Shown piece by piece: positions 34,765-48,689 of a stretch of DNA of 64,000 nucleotides (position 1 is its first letter; each line of letters starts with the position of its first letter). The position numbers and the translations under genes were made by a program. The notes under the pieces were generated by a model. It was not told the DNA's origin and searched no databases. It saw only the letters and a list, made by a program, of their open reading frames with translations. This stretch comes from Paragonimus skrjabini miyazakii (lineage: Eukaryota > Platyhelminthes > Trematoda > Plagiorchiida > Troglotrematidae), in contig JTDE01000022.1 of assembly GCA_014338405.1 (NCBI GenBank), positions 312,362 through 376,361 on the forward strand, written 5' to 3'.

Positions 34765-37200
34765 AAATGAAGGAAGATTAATTTTGACCTTGTTTTTTGA
34801 TTCGTAATCACCTATATGTTTTTGTAAAGTTTATGGTAGCATGTGTAGCGTGTCGGACGCAATAGTTGTAACTCCAGTCATAAGTCAGTTTCAGGAAGTA
34901 ACCGTTTTCAAAATAGCTATGTATCTCTTCCGCGACTTTTCGATAGAGTGGCTCTGTCACGTTTTACATGTAGCCACCTTCACTGCTAACCTCGATCTTT
35001 TTTCCGACATATTTTGTTTATGATTATTGAGCCAAATGTTCTTACACCAGACTGACAAGCTAATTTCGTTCCGACAACCCAATCAAGATTTTCCAGACAA
35101 ATGCAACAATGAGCATACAGTTTTAAACAATAAGAACCTGTAGATTTGTTGCTTGTTTAATTCAGACCTAAATAAAATAATTCAACGCCAAAGGTCGATA
35201 ATCTAAGAAAAATTTGTAATATTTGTTTGCTTTTCTGTTTTATAATATTCAACTTACCACAGGGAAATGCATTATTGGACGTGCATGAATTCAGACTAAA
35301 AATGATCATGCAAGCCTCTGGTCTTGTAGAAGCAAGATAATACACCAACGGGAACCCCGCATAAAAAAACAGTTACGTATCCGCTGAAACCTCATGAAGC
35401 CATGTGGACGGCCATTCAATGGTCATCCTGAAAAATGAGCATATCATATTTATCGCAACCTTTTACAACACGTAATCTTAGTTGTACAAACATAACGTTC
35501 ACGCTGCCAGTTGTGTCGATCACAAACTTCAAAGCAGTAATGTTCATACTATTGTAACGGAAGCAACATGCATATTTTAATAGTCTCCTATGCCATATCC
35601 CTATAGAAAACGTGAACCACCTCCTTCCAAATGTGTCATAGTTTAAAACAGGACATGCTGAGCCATATACGATTACGTAACATAAAGGTCATCCCCGTTT
35701 TCACTGAAGTGCAATATGTTACCAGCTGTTCGCCGCCGTGATGCTATCCGCCACAAAGCAATCCGATCAACCTCCTTGATATGCTGCCCCGTCAAGAAGC
35801 GATTACCACAGCAATACAGGCGCGACAACGTACCACATTAACAAACCTGTGATATTCTACTCCAACTGACCGATCCATAAGACGCGGAGCTAGCCTAATG
35901 AGTTTACAATTCCATACAGCTTTCAGCACTACTTATGGTTGCAAGGCCCTAGCTACCATCTCCTTTGGCAAGGTTATCCATGTCGGTTTACTCATAGCGG
36001 ACTCAGTTTGTTAACACATGACCATGCGGTACAAACTGTATTGCAGGCGGTTCATTCGAAGAATCTACACTGCTATAATATCATCATTTCCACTCAAATA
36101 TGTTTTCACTCGTGAAATTTATCACACCATTGAAGTCTGGTTATCTCGGCATTTGTCATGTACACTGTAATTCGATTCTACTAATGCAACAGATCTGTTG
36201 GTTACTTTTGATGTGGTGAGCCATTCTTGTAAATGTCCTCTGGGGCAGCCCAGAGGATCACGTGATAAATCACCTAACTCCAACATAAGCAACTTGTTCC
36301 CGATATTGAAATTGCGCATAAATGACGAATAGTCCAACGTTCTTCCCGGTCGCTAACTCCCCAATCCGGTTTTTGTCAAATTTTCACAATGCGTAGGCGG
36401 TACAATTATATCGACTCACGCGATACGTGGTTCAGTCGATTAAAGGAATCATGTCTCTTTGCTCATATATAAATGGGGGAGAAGCACTTGTTTCCTTAAT
36501 GAAAACAATTAGAATTAGTGAGGTCACTGAAGAGGGTGACCTAGCTTGGTACACATACTATCGGGCAAATAGCGTAACTTATAAATATAACTATCACCAA
36601 AGTGTGCTGAGGGTTAGATGAAATGCTGAGCTAGTCAACCAATAAACGAGCATATAACTTCCAAAGTGAATGAAATGCAGTAAACAAAGGAGTGTTTGGT
36701 TACTTCAGATTGAAGAACCAGTCAGTCAAAGAGAGTTTATTGAGATTTTTGTAGCTCATACATTGACGCTGCTGTTGTCTATAGGGCTCAGCTGTTTGTA
36801 TTTCGAATGTCTCAACATATCCCTTTTTGTTTTGTTTTCCGCGCAGAGACATCACTTACTGATTTGTCTTCTCTCAATTGGATTGATAGGTTGCAAACTA
36901 AACGACAAACAATTTACCGAAAGATACTTCCAGTAATACTGAATGCGGGTTGTCCTAGAGAACAGCAGTTGAGTTACGACAGGAGAGGTGTACGGTAGAC
37001 TAAAGGAAATCGTCAAGTTGCCCTGTAAGGCTGATGGGGAGAAATCAGAATGTTGAACATTCCCTGTCGGATTTGTTGAAGCTCGTCTGGTATGTTTGTC
37101 GTCTTTTGTCTGATGTGATGTTGAACAATGAATACTTAGAAGTGTGTGTGGTCTGGTTGTAGAAAGCCTATCCTTAATCTGCCTCTGTTTCTTTGGTGTG
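34765..37200. other. No recognisable gene
   Basis: A relatively GC-rich patch at 35700-35960 stands out but has no motif. A 129-codon minus-strand frame (36852-37241) has no recognisable domain and its composition is low in hydrophobic blocks. Confidence 0.45.
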
Positions 37201-37204
37201 TGCA

Positions 37205-37605
37205 GCAGACGATCATAACAAATTTTGTACCATAATTGCACATAAAATGTTTACTTTCTTTCTTCTCACAACGATTATTTTCTATCTGTTAAAATTTCCT
37301 CCTTAGTGTTGTCGACACGTTCTCATCATCTGTACCCATTTGTTTTAATGAGGTCATTTCCCGTTAAATGACAGCTGGATAATTTGTGTACCCGCGTGAT
37401 TCACATTCAAGATGAGAAAGTACCTTTGTTGTAATTTTATTAAACATAATCGTATAAATTCGAATCCTTTCAAACATCTTTTCTGACGTTTTCTGGATTT
37501 GGAAGATAGTCCTGTTTACACGATCGTCTGAATAAGCATTATTGGAAATGTCGAATACGCGTCACTGAGTGAATTACCCTAAATCGCCAGGAGCGATTTA
37601 ACATT
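37205..37605 (+). repeat. Dispersed repeat family R1, copy 2
   Basis: Same orientation as 5095-5545, with indels. It contains TTCACATTCAAGATGAGA, CTTTTCTGACGTTTTCTGGA, TTGGAAGATAGTC and CACTGAGTGAATTACCCTAA. Confidence 0.75.
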
Positions 37606-37609
37606 CCCT

Positions 37610-38395
37610 TTGATCCAAAGCAAGCCAGTGTTTACCCCATATCCTACAAAATTAGTTGAATAACAACGCATTAATCTTTCAACTTGTGAGCAAACGGCCT
37701 CGATATAACAATCTTGAAGAAAAGACAGAGCTTTTCAGTGATATTGCAGAATCCTTTACTCTCAAACAAATATTTAATTCAACAGCACTACGTTTATTTT
37801 GCTACTTCCAGAGTTAACATCCTGTTTGTATCTCGTGCATGCTAAAACTAGAAAGATGGTCAAAGTATAATGCAAATACTAAAATTTTATGGTACCCTAT
37901 AAACAGTATTCAAAAACTGATGATAACTGAGGCCGTAAAAATCACTTACAATGTTTATTATAAAAAGTATCTTATGTGGCGATATTGGACATAAGGTATT
38001 AGATCAGTAATCCTTGGCGGGTTATAACAGACGCAATCGTGACGAAATATTTGTCAGATGTAATCCAGATGTATTGTAGATTTGTGCTAGTCCCCATGCA
38101 GTGGAACAAATGTAAAACATGATCGTTAAATCTTTGAAAGTTTCTAATAGTATGAGGAGATGGGTAATTAATTTCACCCTTAACGTAATGCACTACTTTT
38201 GAGGGAGTACACATGTATTTCTATTGATGGGGGTGAATTCAAAGAGTTTCCATGAAGTGCACCAGTTCCTACACCTGAATCAGATAAGCAAATATAACTG
38301 CTCACTGAGACAATATAAGCTGCGTTTATAAGAATACTTCCATGTGAGAGTGGAGTCCCCGAATTAAAAACACGTACGGCTAAATTTAAACAACA
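37610..38395. other. No recognisable gene
   Basis: Filler before the minus-strand PLE. The 94-codon minus frame at 38180-38464 overlaps the PLE terminal repeat and is not a gene. Confidence 0.5.
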
Positions 38396-38399
38396 CAGT

Positions 38400-38950
38400 A
38401 TAAAAGCAGACGAAGTTGCTTTGCTAATTTTCTTCATCATCTGAATAGAATAGCTGGAAGACACAAATTACGATATGAATTCATTCGTCAGTTGTAAACT
38501 TGTAACTAGCATAAAAACAAAACCAGCAAGACAAATGAAATGATTGTACAATTCGGGCTGGATCGTGATTGGTACTCACGGCTAAACCCAAGGTAAACAA
38601 GGGTTGACAGTCAGTTGATTCTTTTGCACATTGGACCAGTTATCGTCGGCTGATCAACAGGACTTCGACGTGCTTAAGAATGTGTGAGCTGTGAGTGTTC
38701 ATCAAGACCTTAACCGAAGATGTGATATTGACAGTGTGACCTATAGTGAATAAGTGCCTAGTAATAGATGAAGCCGCGTTTTGTCCTCGTTGCGTGTCAT
38801 TTATTAGCGGGTAAGATACTGAAATTATCAACCATTTTGGAATGTGCTCCTTGGCCCTTTCTGTTCTAACAATGTATATGTTTCATTATTTACAGGAAAA
38901 CTGAAAGATACGATGGCTAGTAAAAGTACATAGACATTCACTTTTTGACC
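38400..38950 (-). mobile_element. Penelope-like element GIY-YIG end with terminal repeat
   Basis: On the minus strand the GIY-YIG core is at about 38900-38835 (FQFSCK, two stops, NIYIVRTERAKEHIPKW; Tyr codon complement at 38874-38876). It continues in one frame into SSITRHLFTIGHTVNITSSV, KVLMN and HVEVLLISRR, then VQCAKES. The terminal repeat at about 38530-38400 holds a deleted hammerhead and the word GATGATGAAG corresponding to CTGATGAAG in the 27.2 kb repeat. The YIG Gly is changed to Val. Confidence 0.83.
38465..38500 (-). ncRNA. Internally deleted hammerhead (PLE terminal repeat)
   Basis: On the minus strand, TTTACAACTGACGA and an 8-nt helix II segment ATGAATTC are followed directly by ATATCGTAA. 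Compared with 27166-27206, the GAAA box and most of stem III are missing. The core CTGACGA box is intact. Confidence 0.6.
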
Positions 38951-38954
38951 GGAG

Positions 38955-39795
38955 AGAGAGGTAGGTTGAAAACGTTTGCTAGTTAAAGATGATGCGAGCA
39001 TAATTTGGCGCTACTGAATAAACAGAACAACAAGCACTTGTAAGTAAAACGAAAATAAATTATAATTTACCTCTAAACACGTTGTGTTCCCTAGGAAATA
39101 GGTTTGTTTTGCATGAAACTTACGTAGGGCAGCGGTTCACATACAGACGATGAATTTGGGGTAGTTCACCATTCTCTTTCGCGTGCACTATTGCCCATAG
39201 AATAAACTGTGTCACTTTCTTTAATCGTAGTTTGTTTTTTTTTGAGCACAAGTTGAAACAATTTTTATCAACGTCCCTATACAGTAAACAACATGATGTC
39301 TTAGAACAGAACACAACTCACGTTGTACACAAAACCTGGTAAATCACATGTTTGAAGATAAATGGTGTATTTTGGTATAAGCTATTCAGTAAAAATATAG
39401 GTCACCTCACACACCGATTGCATACAAACCAAATTTAGATGACCACCGTTTTACACGTTTTCTCAAGTTGAGCGTACAGAAATGATATATATTCTTACAT
39501 ATATATATATGCGCTTGTTGCTTGCATTGAGCACTCTGAGACCTACTAAGATAATAGCACGTATAACCCAATTTGTGCTTATGTTTGCTAACTACCCTGT
39601 TCTCTTTGAGCATACATATTACATTTGCCTTTAATTTTGCACTATAAGTTTAACATATATTGTTCGATTGAAATATGTTCACTTTGCCTTTTGACCATTT
39701 TGACTAATGTTGGCAGCAACCGAAACGGATTAGCCTGCCACAGTGACCAAAGCCAAAGGACGTCTGTGCTTTATGCTATCATCTCAAGTGACTTG
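38955..39795. other. No recognisable gene
   Basis: AT-rich, with a TA repeat at 39495-39512. No coding or element signal. Confidence 0.5.
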
Positions 39796-39800
39796 CGCTG

Positions 39801-39891
39801 AACCATTCGCGGTTCCACTCACACACCACGTATCCGGTGTAGATCCGGAGGAATAAGACCAGTAGGTGTGTGAGTGGGGCCAATGTTGGTT
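39801..39891 (+). other. 91-nt RNA hairpin, precursor-microRNA-like in shape
   Basis: CCACTCACACACC (39815-39827) pairs perfectly with GGTGTGTGAGTGG (39865-39877). On the plus strand the stem extends by two G-U and two G-C pairs (39811-39814 with 39878-39881). After a small internal loop, AACCA pairs with TGGTT (39801-39805, 39887-39891). The terminal loop contains a nested hairpin, TCCGG (39833-39837) with CCGGA (39845-39849). The G-U pairs favour a plus-strand transcript. No open frame covers it. Confidence 0.5.
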
Positions 39892-39894
39892 AGC

Positions 39895-42800
39895 CAAGTG
39901 GGTGGTTAGCAAGAAAAGGAAGCCGTTTGACTGAAGAATATATGAAGCACCCATTTTGTTATAAGTATTCTAAAACTAGTCCTGTTTCTTCGTTCACTCA
40001 AGAATGCATATTTTCAGCCATGCAATAGTTGCTTCCATAACCTAATAGTGACTGCCCATCAGAAAATCAATATCCTGTTTACTATAAGCAACCAGTCGTT
40101 TATCCGTTTGAGATTATTCCTTGTATACAACTGACTAGTGTGCACTAGATGTTGCCCGAAAAAGCATCTTCTGAAACATAATCGGTAATGCTTCAGAATC
40201 AGTTTGTTCGTGCTAGGTTTTCAAGAGAACCGTTTGGCCAACTGATAAAATTACATAATTAAGGTATACAACCACGTTTAAAGTAGTAATGAATACACTA
40301 TAACGCACACTGCCATCTCTCTCTAACTAATTGCAATCATATGATGAATACAAACAATTTATCGTCTGGCCTAACCGAGACTGTTTCCACTGAACAACCA
40401 CAATCTGCCTTCACCAAGAACATTGTGTTCAAGCGAATACATGCTTAACACAGACTGTTTCACACTAAACAGTGCCCCTAACCAAATAACCAACGCAAAA
40501 AGTATGTCGCATATTATTCAAGTTTTGTTCTCTTGAAAAGCAAACAATGAAAAGCTTAATAATAGTCACGTCTTGAGGGAGTAAGCTAGCTACTGTGAAG
40601 TCCAAAACTATTACACGTCTATACTCAAGCAAATGATGAGATTTCAATGAGCTGTTAATTGCTCCAACAAATCCTTAAGCGCAACGCGATACCGCCCGTT
40701 TGTTTACTACCTTTCACGCTTGTGCCGATTTTTATCGGACTTAAAAACCGAAAAAATAATTAAACTGACGATTCCCACGAGAGCATTAGGTTTATTTTTT
40801 CTTGTTCGTCAAACATGATGTATTCATTAAAAAACGTGAGTCACTTCTGCGTGTACACAAAATAAATAAAAATTAATTAGTTTAAGCACACAACGTCTAA
40901 ACTCTAGAAGACAGGAAACTACTGAAGTGTACATATTTAGTAGTCGAATAAAATTTCACTGGCAAAACGTTTACATAACGAATACAGCTTACTAAGGTGA
41001 AAATGCTTGTCAATATTATTGACATCTCAAATATGAATCGACCAACTACAAACATTTGAATGATTATTGGCCGTACCAACGAACAAGGGCAAGTGACAGT
41101 TTATATTTTTTCAGTGTTGATATAACAGAAATTTTTCCTCAATTACTCCGGAAAAGGAAGTTATTTACAATTCCTTTACCGGAATTATCACAGTAAATAA
41201 ATTTTAATAGAAATGGCACAATTATCTATTCCCTGATATATCGAGTGATGGATTGTAAGCTGTGACATACGGTTAACCATGCATAGGCGATAATATAATA
41301 TTATAACATCTAGTATAGAATAATGTAGACAATACACTTAGTAGCAAGGTACAGATCAGAGTTGAAACAACACTTCTGAGAATGGTAAAAATTCGAAACA
41401 GCAAGATAAAAGTGCTAATGGGAATGAGCTAAATACTCTGACTTCAATTTGTTAGCCCATCAATATGAGCTGTAGAAGAGTAGTTATTATTATCTATCGA
41501 CATTTCGGTCGGATCTATGTATTTTCAACCCCAGCGACCCTGAAACGTGATCATTCCTAACAGGCAAAAATGATTAAATCATAATATACAGTAAACAGAT
41601 CGTACAGGATAAAAAAGTCAACGGCACAACGATCGACGTGGTTACTCCATTAAAACCTGGAACAAACTTCAACTTCTTGTGGTGAAAATCATATACAACA
41701 CTGCCGGGATCTTATAAAAATGAAACACAAACATAGTGCATCCAGCTGAAAAAGACATACTAAAAATGTTGTCTTAAGGGAAATGTTTTAATCCAGCTTG
41801 TGTGACGCTCAATTTAAACATTTGTTTTCTCTCAAGCGCCAAAAGAACGGATGACACAACGTAGCACGCTCTCTTGCTGCCCCACTGGATTGAATGAATT
41901 GAACATGATGCTTCGAACAGATTGATTTGGCTTGGAAGAAAACAGCTGCAAACGGAATAGGTTTTTAGTCAAAAATGTTTCACTAACTAACAGATACAAC
42001 GCAGTAGATTTGCCATTGCTAAAAGGTAGCTGGTAGTTAGCAGATAGGCTTAAACTCATAGACTGAAAATAGAACTTCTGTAGCCTTTGTAAGAGTAATA
42101 TACTAACGTAAACGAATACATCCAAAAAAGTGTGTGAAGCTACTGTTTGGAATCACAAGTGAATTTCAGTAGGGTTCTTTGTTCGCAATGTGTAGTCACT
42201 GGGGTGCTGCATGCTTGAACATGGACAGTTATTTTTAGTAGTTATATCTCTTCCTCTCCCCTTCTTTTTTCTTCACATTATCGCACAGGGTTTATTTTTT
42301 ATTTTTCATCGTTGCATGGCAGTTGGCAATCACGGAGAATCACTGATGCATTGTTGCCCGTCCCGATAATCACGGTGACAATGGTGAACTGTAGCTTCCG
42401 CTTCCTACATTTGTAAAATAAAATGTCACCATTAAACTATAATATAATGGCTAAAATACTGGGGGGGCTTGCCCCGTGTCTAACGATTGACGTAGAGGGT
42501 TTATCAACTGACTACCTTTTCTCACTCTGATGATGATGATAGTATACAGTTAGTTGCGTTAACTGATTTGGCGCTGTTTTGATCACTAATGAGGTACAAT
42601 CGCTCATATGAATGGCTTCTATCCACTAGCGGCTAATTCATAAACTCGAGAATATTCCTGAGTTCAACAAAAAGTTTAATTTTCTAATTTTACTACGAGA
42701 GATAGGCTATACCTTGTTTTTAGCTAAGTGTTACCGTGATTGCTAGATCTAAACACAAATAACACTTCAGTGAAGGCTTAACATTTCATATGTTGTGAAG

Positions 42801-44812
42801 TTTTGACTACGTGTTAGATTATTTCACACAATAAAGAAACGTTATTCCGAGTGTATCACCATGTAGCGGTGATCCTGTTTGACATGATTGTTATTACTAC
42901 ATGTAGAAAAATGTACAGAACAAAAAAACAGGTAGACCTGGACCAGTCGCTGATGGACTATCTGGCGTGCTCGATCGCAGTGTCAACTTGAAAAGGATAA
43001 CATTTCTATGTTTATTTAAGTGTTAACGACGTAAGTTTCGTCATTCCTATCTTGTCCGCGTGTGAACGTGACCGACTTGTCAGTTAGGACAAGTAGACCA
43101 AATTGTCTAGTTCATCATTCACAAGGTACTAGTATTTAGATCGTCAAACCGTCAACCGTTAAGCCTGGTTAATTGGTTATCACTGCAAACTTTCATTCAG
43201 TCCCCTCGTCTGCAATAGTTGGCCACTGTCTCTCTAGGCTCAGTTAGATCAGTGTAGTTGTAGTTCACGTATCTCTTCTGGTTTAATCATTGATTCAAAG
43301 TTTATTGCGCCCGTTTGAACAACATTACTCCTGTGACTGTAAAAATTGACTCATCCACAATCATCTACCAGTAATGGTGGACATAATTATTTCCAAGCAT
43401 CTTTTAACATAGGTCCTTCATTTTACAAATGGATATACGACTAGGCTCTGATATGTTTTCTTCCCTATTATTAACTCACAGTCAACATTCGTTTAGCAGT
43501 TCATGAAGGTAAATATAACGTTATCAGATACTTAGCAAGAAAATCGCACTGGTGAACAGCATGTTCACAAAGAAACAGCATACCTACACATCCACCAAAT
43601 AAGAATTGACCTACAATTAACAGTGCACAAGCTGAAGTAAACTGATAATCATTCTTGTTGGAGTGCCTTAAGATATTACTAAGAACCAAACTGCGTGCTG
43701 ACTACTGACCATTTGTCAATCAAATAGAATTGCGACCATCTCAAACGAGTCGACTATGATCAGTGGATTAGGTGGTTTGTTCGTATCAGCATATATTCTA
43801 GTTGAGATAAGGACTCGTTAGAAAAATAACGTCCTGGGTGTCAAATTCCGGGCAAGGAAATACAGGCTACTGACAGTTAAGCAGATCTGGGGACACGTTG
43901 AAAGGTTACATCCAAGTTTTTGTCTGCATGTAATTTGCTAAGAAGTAAATGAATATTCTTAACCATTGTGAGTTATAGTGTGTCCTGACATTGTAGCTTG
44001 CTTCCATACGGTTTCACTGAATAGCGAGCCACTCCTTAGTTATGTAGGTGCATTTTTCCTGCCGAACTGTTATTGGAATGGCCAATACGAAATTCAGTGT
44101 TTCTTTGCGACTGCCGTATCATCTGTTAACAGATCCAGGTCGACTGTCATTTGCTTCGATTTCGCATTCGAAAACCTTGACCACGCGATCGCTTTAAAAT
44201 TGGTCATCACCCATAATGTTTGACCTAGATTGTTTAGAATTTAACAATGGATTAACACTGACTAGAAGACCAGGAAGTACAACCACAACATGTGGAGATT
44301 CGTATCTATCCGTATCGATAAGTTAACGATGCTTGCTAGCACCGATAATTCGGTTTTTCATAAAGAATAATTGTTGAAGAGAATAGGCTAAAAAGAGTCC
44401 ACAAGAGACCCGTTTTAACTTGCAACGTATCATTTAAGCGAGACTTTCTGAATGATCAATCAGAGTGGCAAACTAATGCAATTCTTCAGATATTGCGCTC
44501 TCTCCGAATCAGTCCGTGAACCGTAATGCCAGTCAACATACTCAATTAACTTGTTAGATTGTCCGCCGAGCTGAAACTTTATCCTGCACCCAGTTCAATA
44601 AAAACGCAAATTCGGTAACATTTTGATGCACTCTTCTCAGTAATAATAGAATATTCACAATGTCGGGAATTACTCATAATTAACAACAACTTTTTGTTTT
44701 TTTCACACAGACTGAACATCATCCACAACTGATGGCAGACGTCACATTCCCATAAACGTTTCAGTTGAACATCACTCACCAGCAAATGCCACTGAGCGTT
44801 CGATAGAATGAT
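39895..44812. other. No recognisable gene
   Basis: AT-rich. There is a G7 run with a short inverted partner near 42461-42478. An 81-codon frame at 43978-44223 has a weak RT-like phrase (YWNGQYEIQ) but no catalytic motif. Confidence 0.45.
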
Positions 44813-44815
44813 TAA

Positions 44816-45033
44816 GTTATGCCTAATGTGAGGTCGTTGGCGCACTGGTCAACACGGTTGCCCCATGAAATCATGGCCGGAGTTTTAGTCCCGTTAATGG
44901 CACGAATATGCATTACTGACGAGGTATAATGCGAACAAAACTCTAGCCTAGTCATTCTGCCTTTCGACAGGGGCCGATTGGAAAGTCAATTGGAATGTGA
45001 CTGCTGCGCTGAGTTGTGCGTGGTGTTCAGTCT
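44816..45033 (+). mobile_element. Hammerhead-bearing SINE family B, full but older copy
   Basis: The head is preserved: ATGCCTAATGTGAGGT, box A TGGCGCACTGGT (44838-44849) and a box B relic GTTTTAGTCC. The ribozyme region (44908-44955) and tail (GGGGCCGATTGGAAAGTCA, GAATGTGACTGCTGCGCTG) are also present. It diverges from the 9.3 kb copy throughout, so it is an independent old insertion. Confidence 0.8.
44908..44955 (+). ncRNA. Decayed hammerhead ribozyme (SINE B)
   Basis: Stem I ATGCATTA and CTGACGA (44915-44921) are intact. Helix II (GGTATAATGC) does not pair well. The GAAA box is displaced as GAACAAAA, and stem III is broken (ACTCTAGCC). Inactive by inspection. Confidence 0.65.
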
Positions 45034-45035
45034 TT

Positions 45036-48000
45036 GTTGGAAAATATAGTATACACCATATACTTCTGTTTTGAGTGAAGTGGTCAGCTGCATAAGATGT
45101 CTGATACCTTTCCTTTTATGCATCGATGTTCACGCAAATTTATTTTCTTCTTCTAATGTATGTCAGTGAAACTGACAAAACCAGAACAAGATGTGCACAG
45201 TTGAAGTTACATTTGTAAAACACAATAATAACCATAGTGTAGCTGCTTGAATTTAATTGGGACTGATCATGCCTACGGCCTTGTGAGCACATGTACGCGC
45301 ATATATTTGCACGAGTAATCAAATGCACACAAATTAAGTTCAGTATTCATGCATCTTGCCCTTTAGATTCGGCATGTTATACTACTTTCTGGAGGATTTA
45401 CTCAGCCTAGTTGTCTGGACGTAACTGCCGATGATGGGTGTCTAGGTAGAGAATGTTACACGAGAAAACACTGTCGTTATCACACTCTGAGAGCAAAAAA
45501 GAATTTATGAAACAAGCAATATTTTTCATCTAGAATGGCTGAGGAAACTAAATGCGTTCAATTAATGACTGAAAATGCAATGATACCAGTCAATATAAAT
45601 AAGATAAAACAGCTGCAGATATAAGATAATAACCAACCGCACAACTGTCATCATCACCGGTGTACTAGACCAGACACGAACAAAACGGTTAAACTAAGAA
45701 CATATAATTTTGACCATGATCGTGATACAAAAACATATTTCGATGGGATGCTTAAAGATGGTGTCCAATTTCTGTTTCTTTGCAGCCAAACTGGAGAACA
45801 ATTGTGATTGTATACACGAACAAAATGATATTAGGCTCACACTTTACAACCTATGAAAACGTTCCTTACTGACAAATAATCCTTCATTAACACTCAATGT
45901 ACGCCGCCTAAGAACTTATATCTTTTCCATCGAAACATAATAGAGAGCATCAGTGGCGTACTTTGCTGTCCTCTTTAAGGTAAATCATTTTCAACTATTG
46001 ATTAACCCTATTGAATCACACATAAATTCGTTTTCCGATCCATTTTACCATCTCGTTGAATGTGTACCAAAGCTGACCACTTTACCGATCACCCGTTCAA
46101 CATAGTTTGCTCATGACTGCGTGTACGTGATCTTTGACACCGTATGCACCTGGACTGAAAATGTTATTTGATTCCAAATCGTATTATCGTACTGCAAGCA
46201 TAAAGCGTGGTCAATGTGGTATCACATAAAAACAAGCCTAACAGTGACTGGTCTGTTCCGGGCTCCGTGATTAATTGATGAACCCCATTGTAGGATGGAT
46301 ATGTTGCAACATACACAGACATAAACCTGATCAACACAAGCTATCCTCAGCGAATCCTGGCAAATTACTAGTTTTTGTTTCTGTAACTACAGTTTGAACG
46401 AGACCAGCAATTAGCGTATATTAACTCGTAAACCAGGATATGACGTTATCTTGCTAGTTTGCGCACAACAGCTATTCCAGACCATCTGCAAATGTGGTTG
46501 TGTTGTGCTAGAAAATTGCCTAAAAAGTAGCAGATGAGCGTGGCGGAACAACGGATGGAAAACCGTGCACGACATGACAGTGAATTCAAGTCAGTCTTAC
46601 AGAGCTTTTATCGGCTGTTTTGCTACGCCGTAATAACCGAAGAGAAAGCATGCATTTCGATTAATTTCGATTAATTTAGCGGATTGAATCATCCTACTGT
46701 TGAAAATCTGAAATACCGTCGTGTTACTTGTCTCCAAGAGAAAGATGTGCTTGACTAGGACCTAATTAACAATTCACTAGAGTGCTATGCTCTATATTGT
46801 ATACTTACGCGCAAACTGGATGGACCAACATACTTTTTCACCCAGTATTTGACATGAGCAAGCCAAAGGGCTATCACTTCAGATATGTGGCTTGACAGGC
46901 TTCCCTGCCTATTATTAATTGCGTTATGTGCAACATGAGAGTATAATCTGAAGGGCTCGGTTGGAAAGTTAACCAGAAACCTCGAACGGGTGTATCTTAA
47001 TGTAATTCAACGAACTGGCTCGTCTGATCTAGAAACGCGTCAGTAAGTGTCTCATTCCACTGCCGAGCTGAAAAGAAAATAAATATCAAGCCTGGTAACC
47101 ACTGCTCGTCGGCCATTGTCTGTGAGGGTAAGTCTGTTTTTGGCCGGCCATTTGATGTCTCTATTATGTCCTAAAAATCTATCATGTTGGGGGCACGCTG
47201 AGTACCCAATATTCCGTTACTTTTTGCGGCTATCGAGCAAAGATAATCCCCGTAATACACTTTGAAAAACAAGTCAAAAGCAGTCATAACGACTGAGGTA
47301 ATGACAGAATAATGGAAAAGGTGTCGGGTGCGTACTTGGCATCCAACCCTTCGAAAGTTGAGTTATGTCCCATAAAAGATTCTACCGTCGTCATATTATA
47401 GCAAACATGTAAATATCATGCTTGGCTGTATAGCAGCTCTCGTGCGCGTACACACGCACACAATGACCGATTCACACAGGCCTGAATGTGCATACGGTTA
47501 TGATTTGTGTTGTCCGCATTTGACATTTACCGATTATTCTTTATGGACTCATAAATTATCTCTCCCTATTGCCATGGCTTGAAACCTCAACAAGTTTAGC
47601 AGAGTCCATCCATCTCTACTGTTTGTCCAAGCTACGATATCAGCTATCATCAAACTAATAAATTCAAGTGATCACAGTACTGGATCTGTTGACGGTAAAC
47701 AGTGAGCGGTCAGATATTCTTCATGCGAAGAGTGAATGCTACAATCAAGAACAAACTGAATGCGACAGGTCTCTCCAAGAAGATATATTGATGATTCAAA
47801 AAATTGGTGTGTCATCCTGATGAAGTAATTACATCTAATGTTATCCATACTTACCTGGTTGCCTTTTCAAATTGGCTGATATATTCTGTGCGGTACCTAC
47901 CAGATTGTTGAGAATTTAAATTTCATTGTGATTTATCTTGTACTTCGCCAACAGATGTGATAGTTAAGACCATAAAACCAAACATAACTTGGTAAGTAGC

Positions 48001-48685
48001 GTAACCGATGCTTTCGAAAAAAGATGTGACATTGCTCAGCTTTTCCTTAGGTGAATTAGGATTTATAGTTAACAATCGAATAAACAGAATAGTTTTGTTT
48101 GTGTAAGTATCAAATGTTGGACAGCCCATGACATCGACAGCTGTGTGAATAAATTTTAGCCGGCGACTGTTTTTGGGAAAACTGATGGCGATTTGCTGTA
48201 TTCATTTGACATCCATAAATAGCATGTTAGTAAGAAACTATACTACATGAAAATATGTTTGTTTGCTTACAGATGACAGAAGCCCACCAAAGTTAGTATA
48301 TCGATCGATCAGGCAAAAACAGTGATTTTTAGTGCGTAGTAAAGAACACTGGTTTGTGTGAATCGAACATCACTAACAACTGACCAGCACACACAAACAT
48401 TTCGGATAGGTCCTTTTGAAAGAAGCACTATATTCCAGTTTCTCTTAACATAGATCCCGTTTTAGTGCATCTACTTGTTACAGCCGTGAATTGAACTTTG
48501 ATCGGGTTATCCTGAAACATACTTACTGACTACCAAGCCGTTGACCTCGCATTTTGCCTGGTCAAAAGCTTATATGCAATGCACAGTGACATTTCTGAAT
48601 GGGTAATACATAGATTTTCCAATGGATTTGACAGGAGACAAATTGGCTGTCCTGTTAACCCCGGTCGACGACCTCAGGACCAGAA
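45036..48685. other. No recognisable gene
   Basis: 3.6 kb nearly free of open frames. A short tandem TTTCGATTAA duplication is at 46656-46680. Nothing else is supportable. Confidence 0.5.
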
Positions 48686-48689
48686 CTTC

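Noticed and set aside
36852..37241. 129-codon minus-strand open frame
   Set aside because: No recognisable domain, no splice context and no second copy. Its end overlaps the R1 repeat. One frame of this size can occur by chance in 64 kb.
43978..44223. Phrase YWNGQYEIQ resembling the F.NG.YY.Q block of PLE reverse transcriptases
   Set aside because: The GSP and YVDD motifs that should follow are absent in all frames, so the likeness may be chance.
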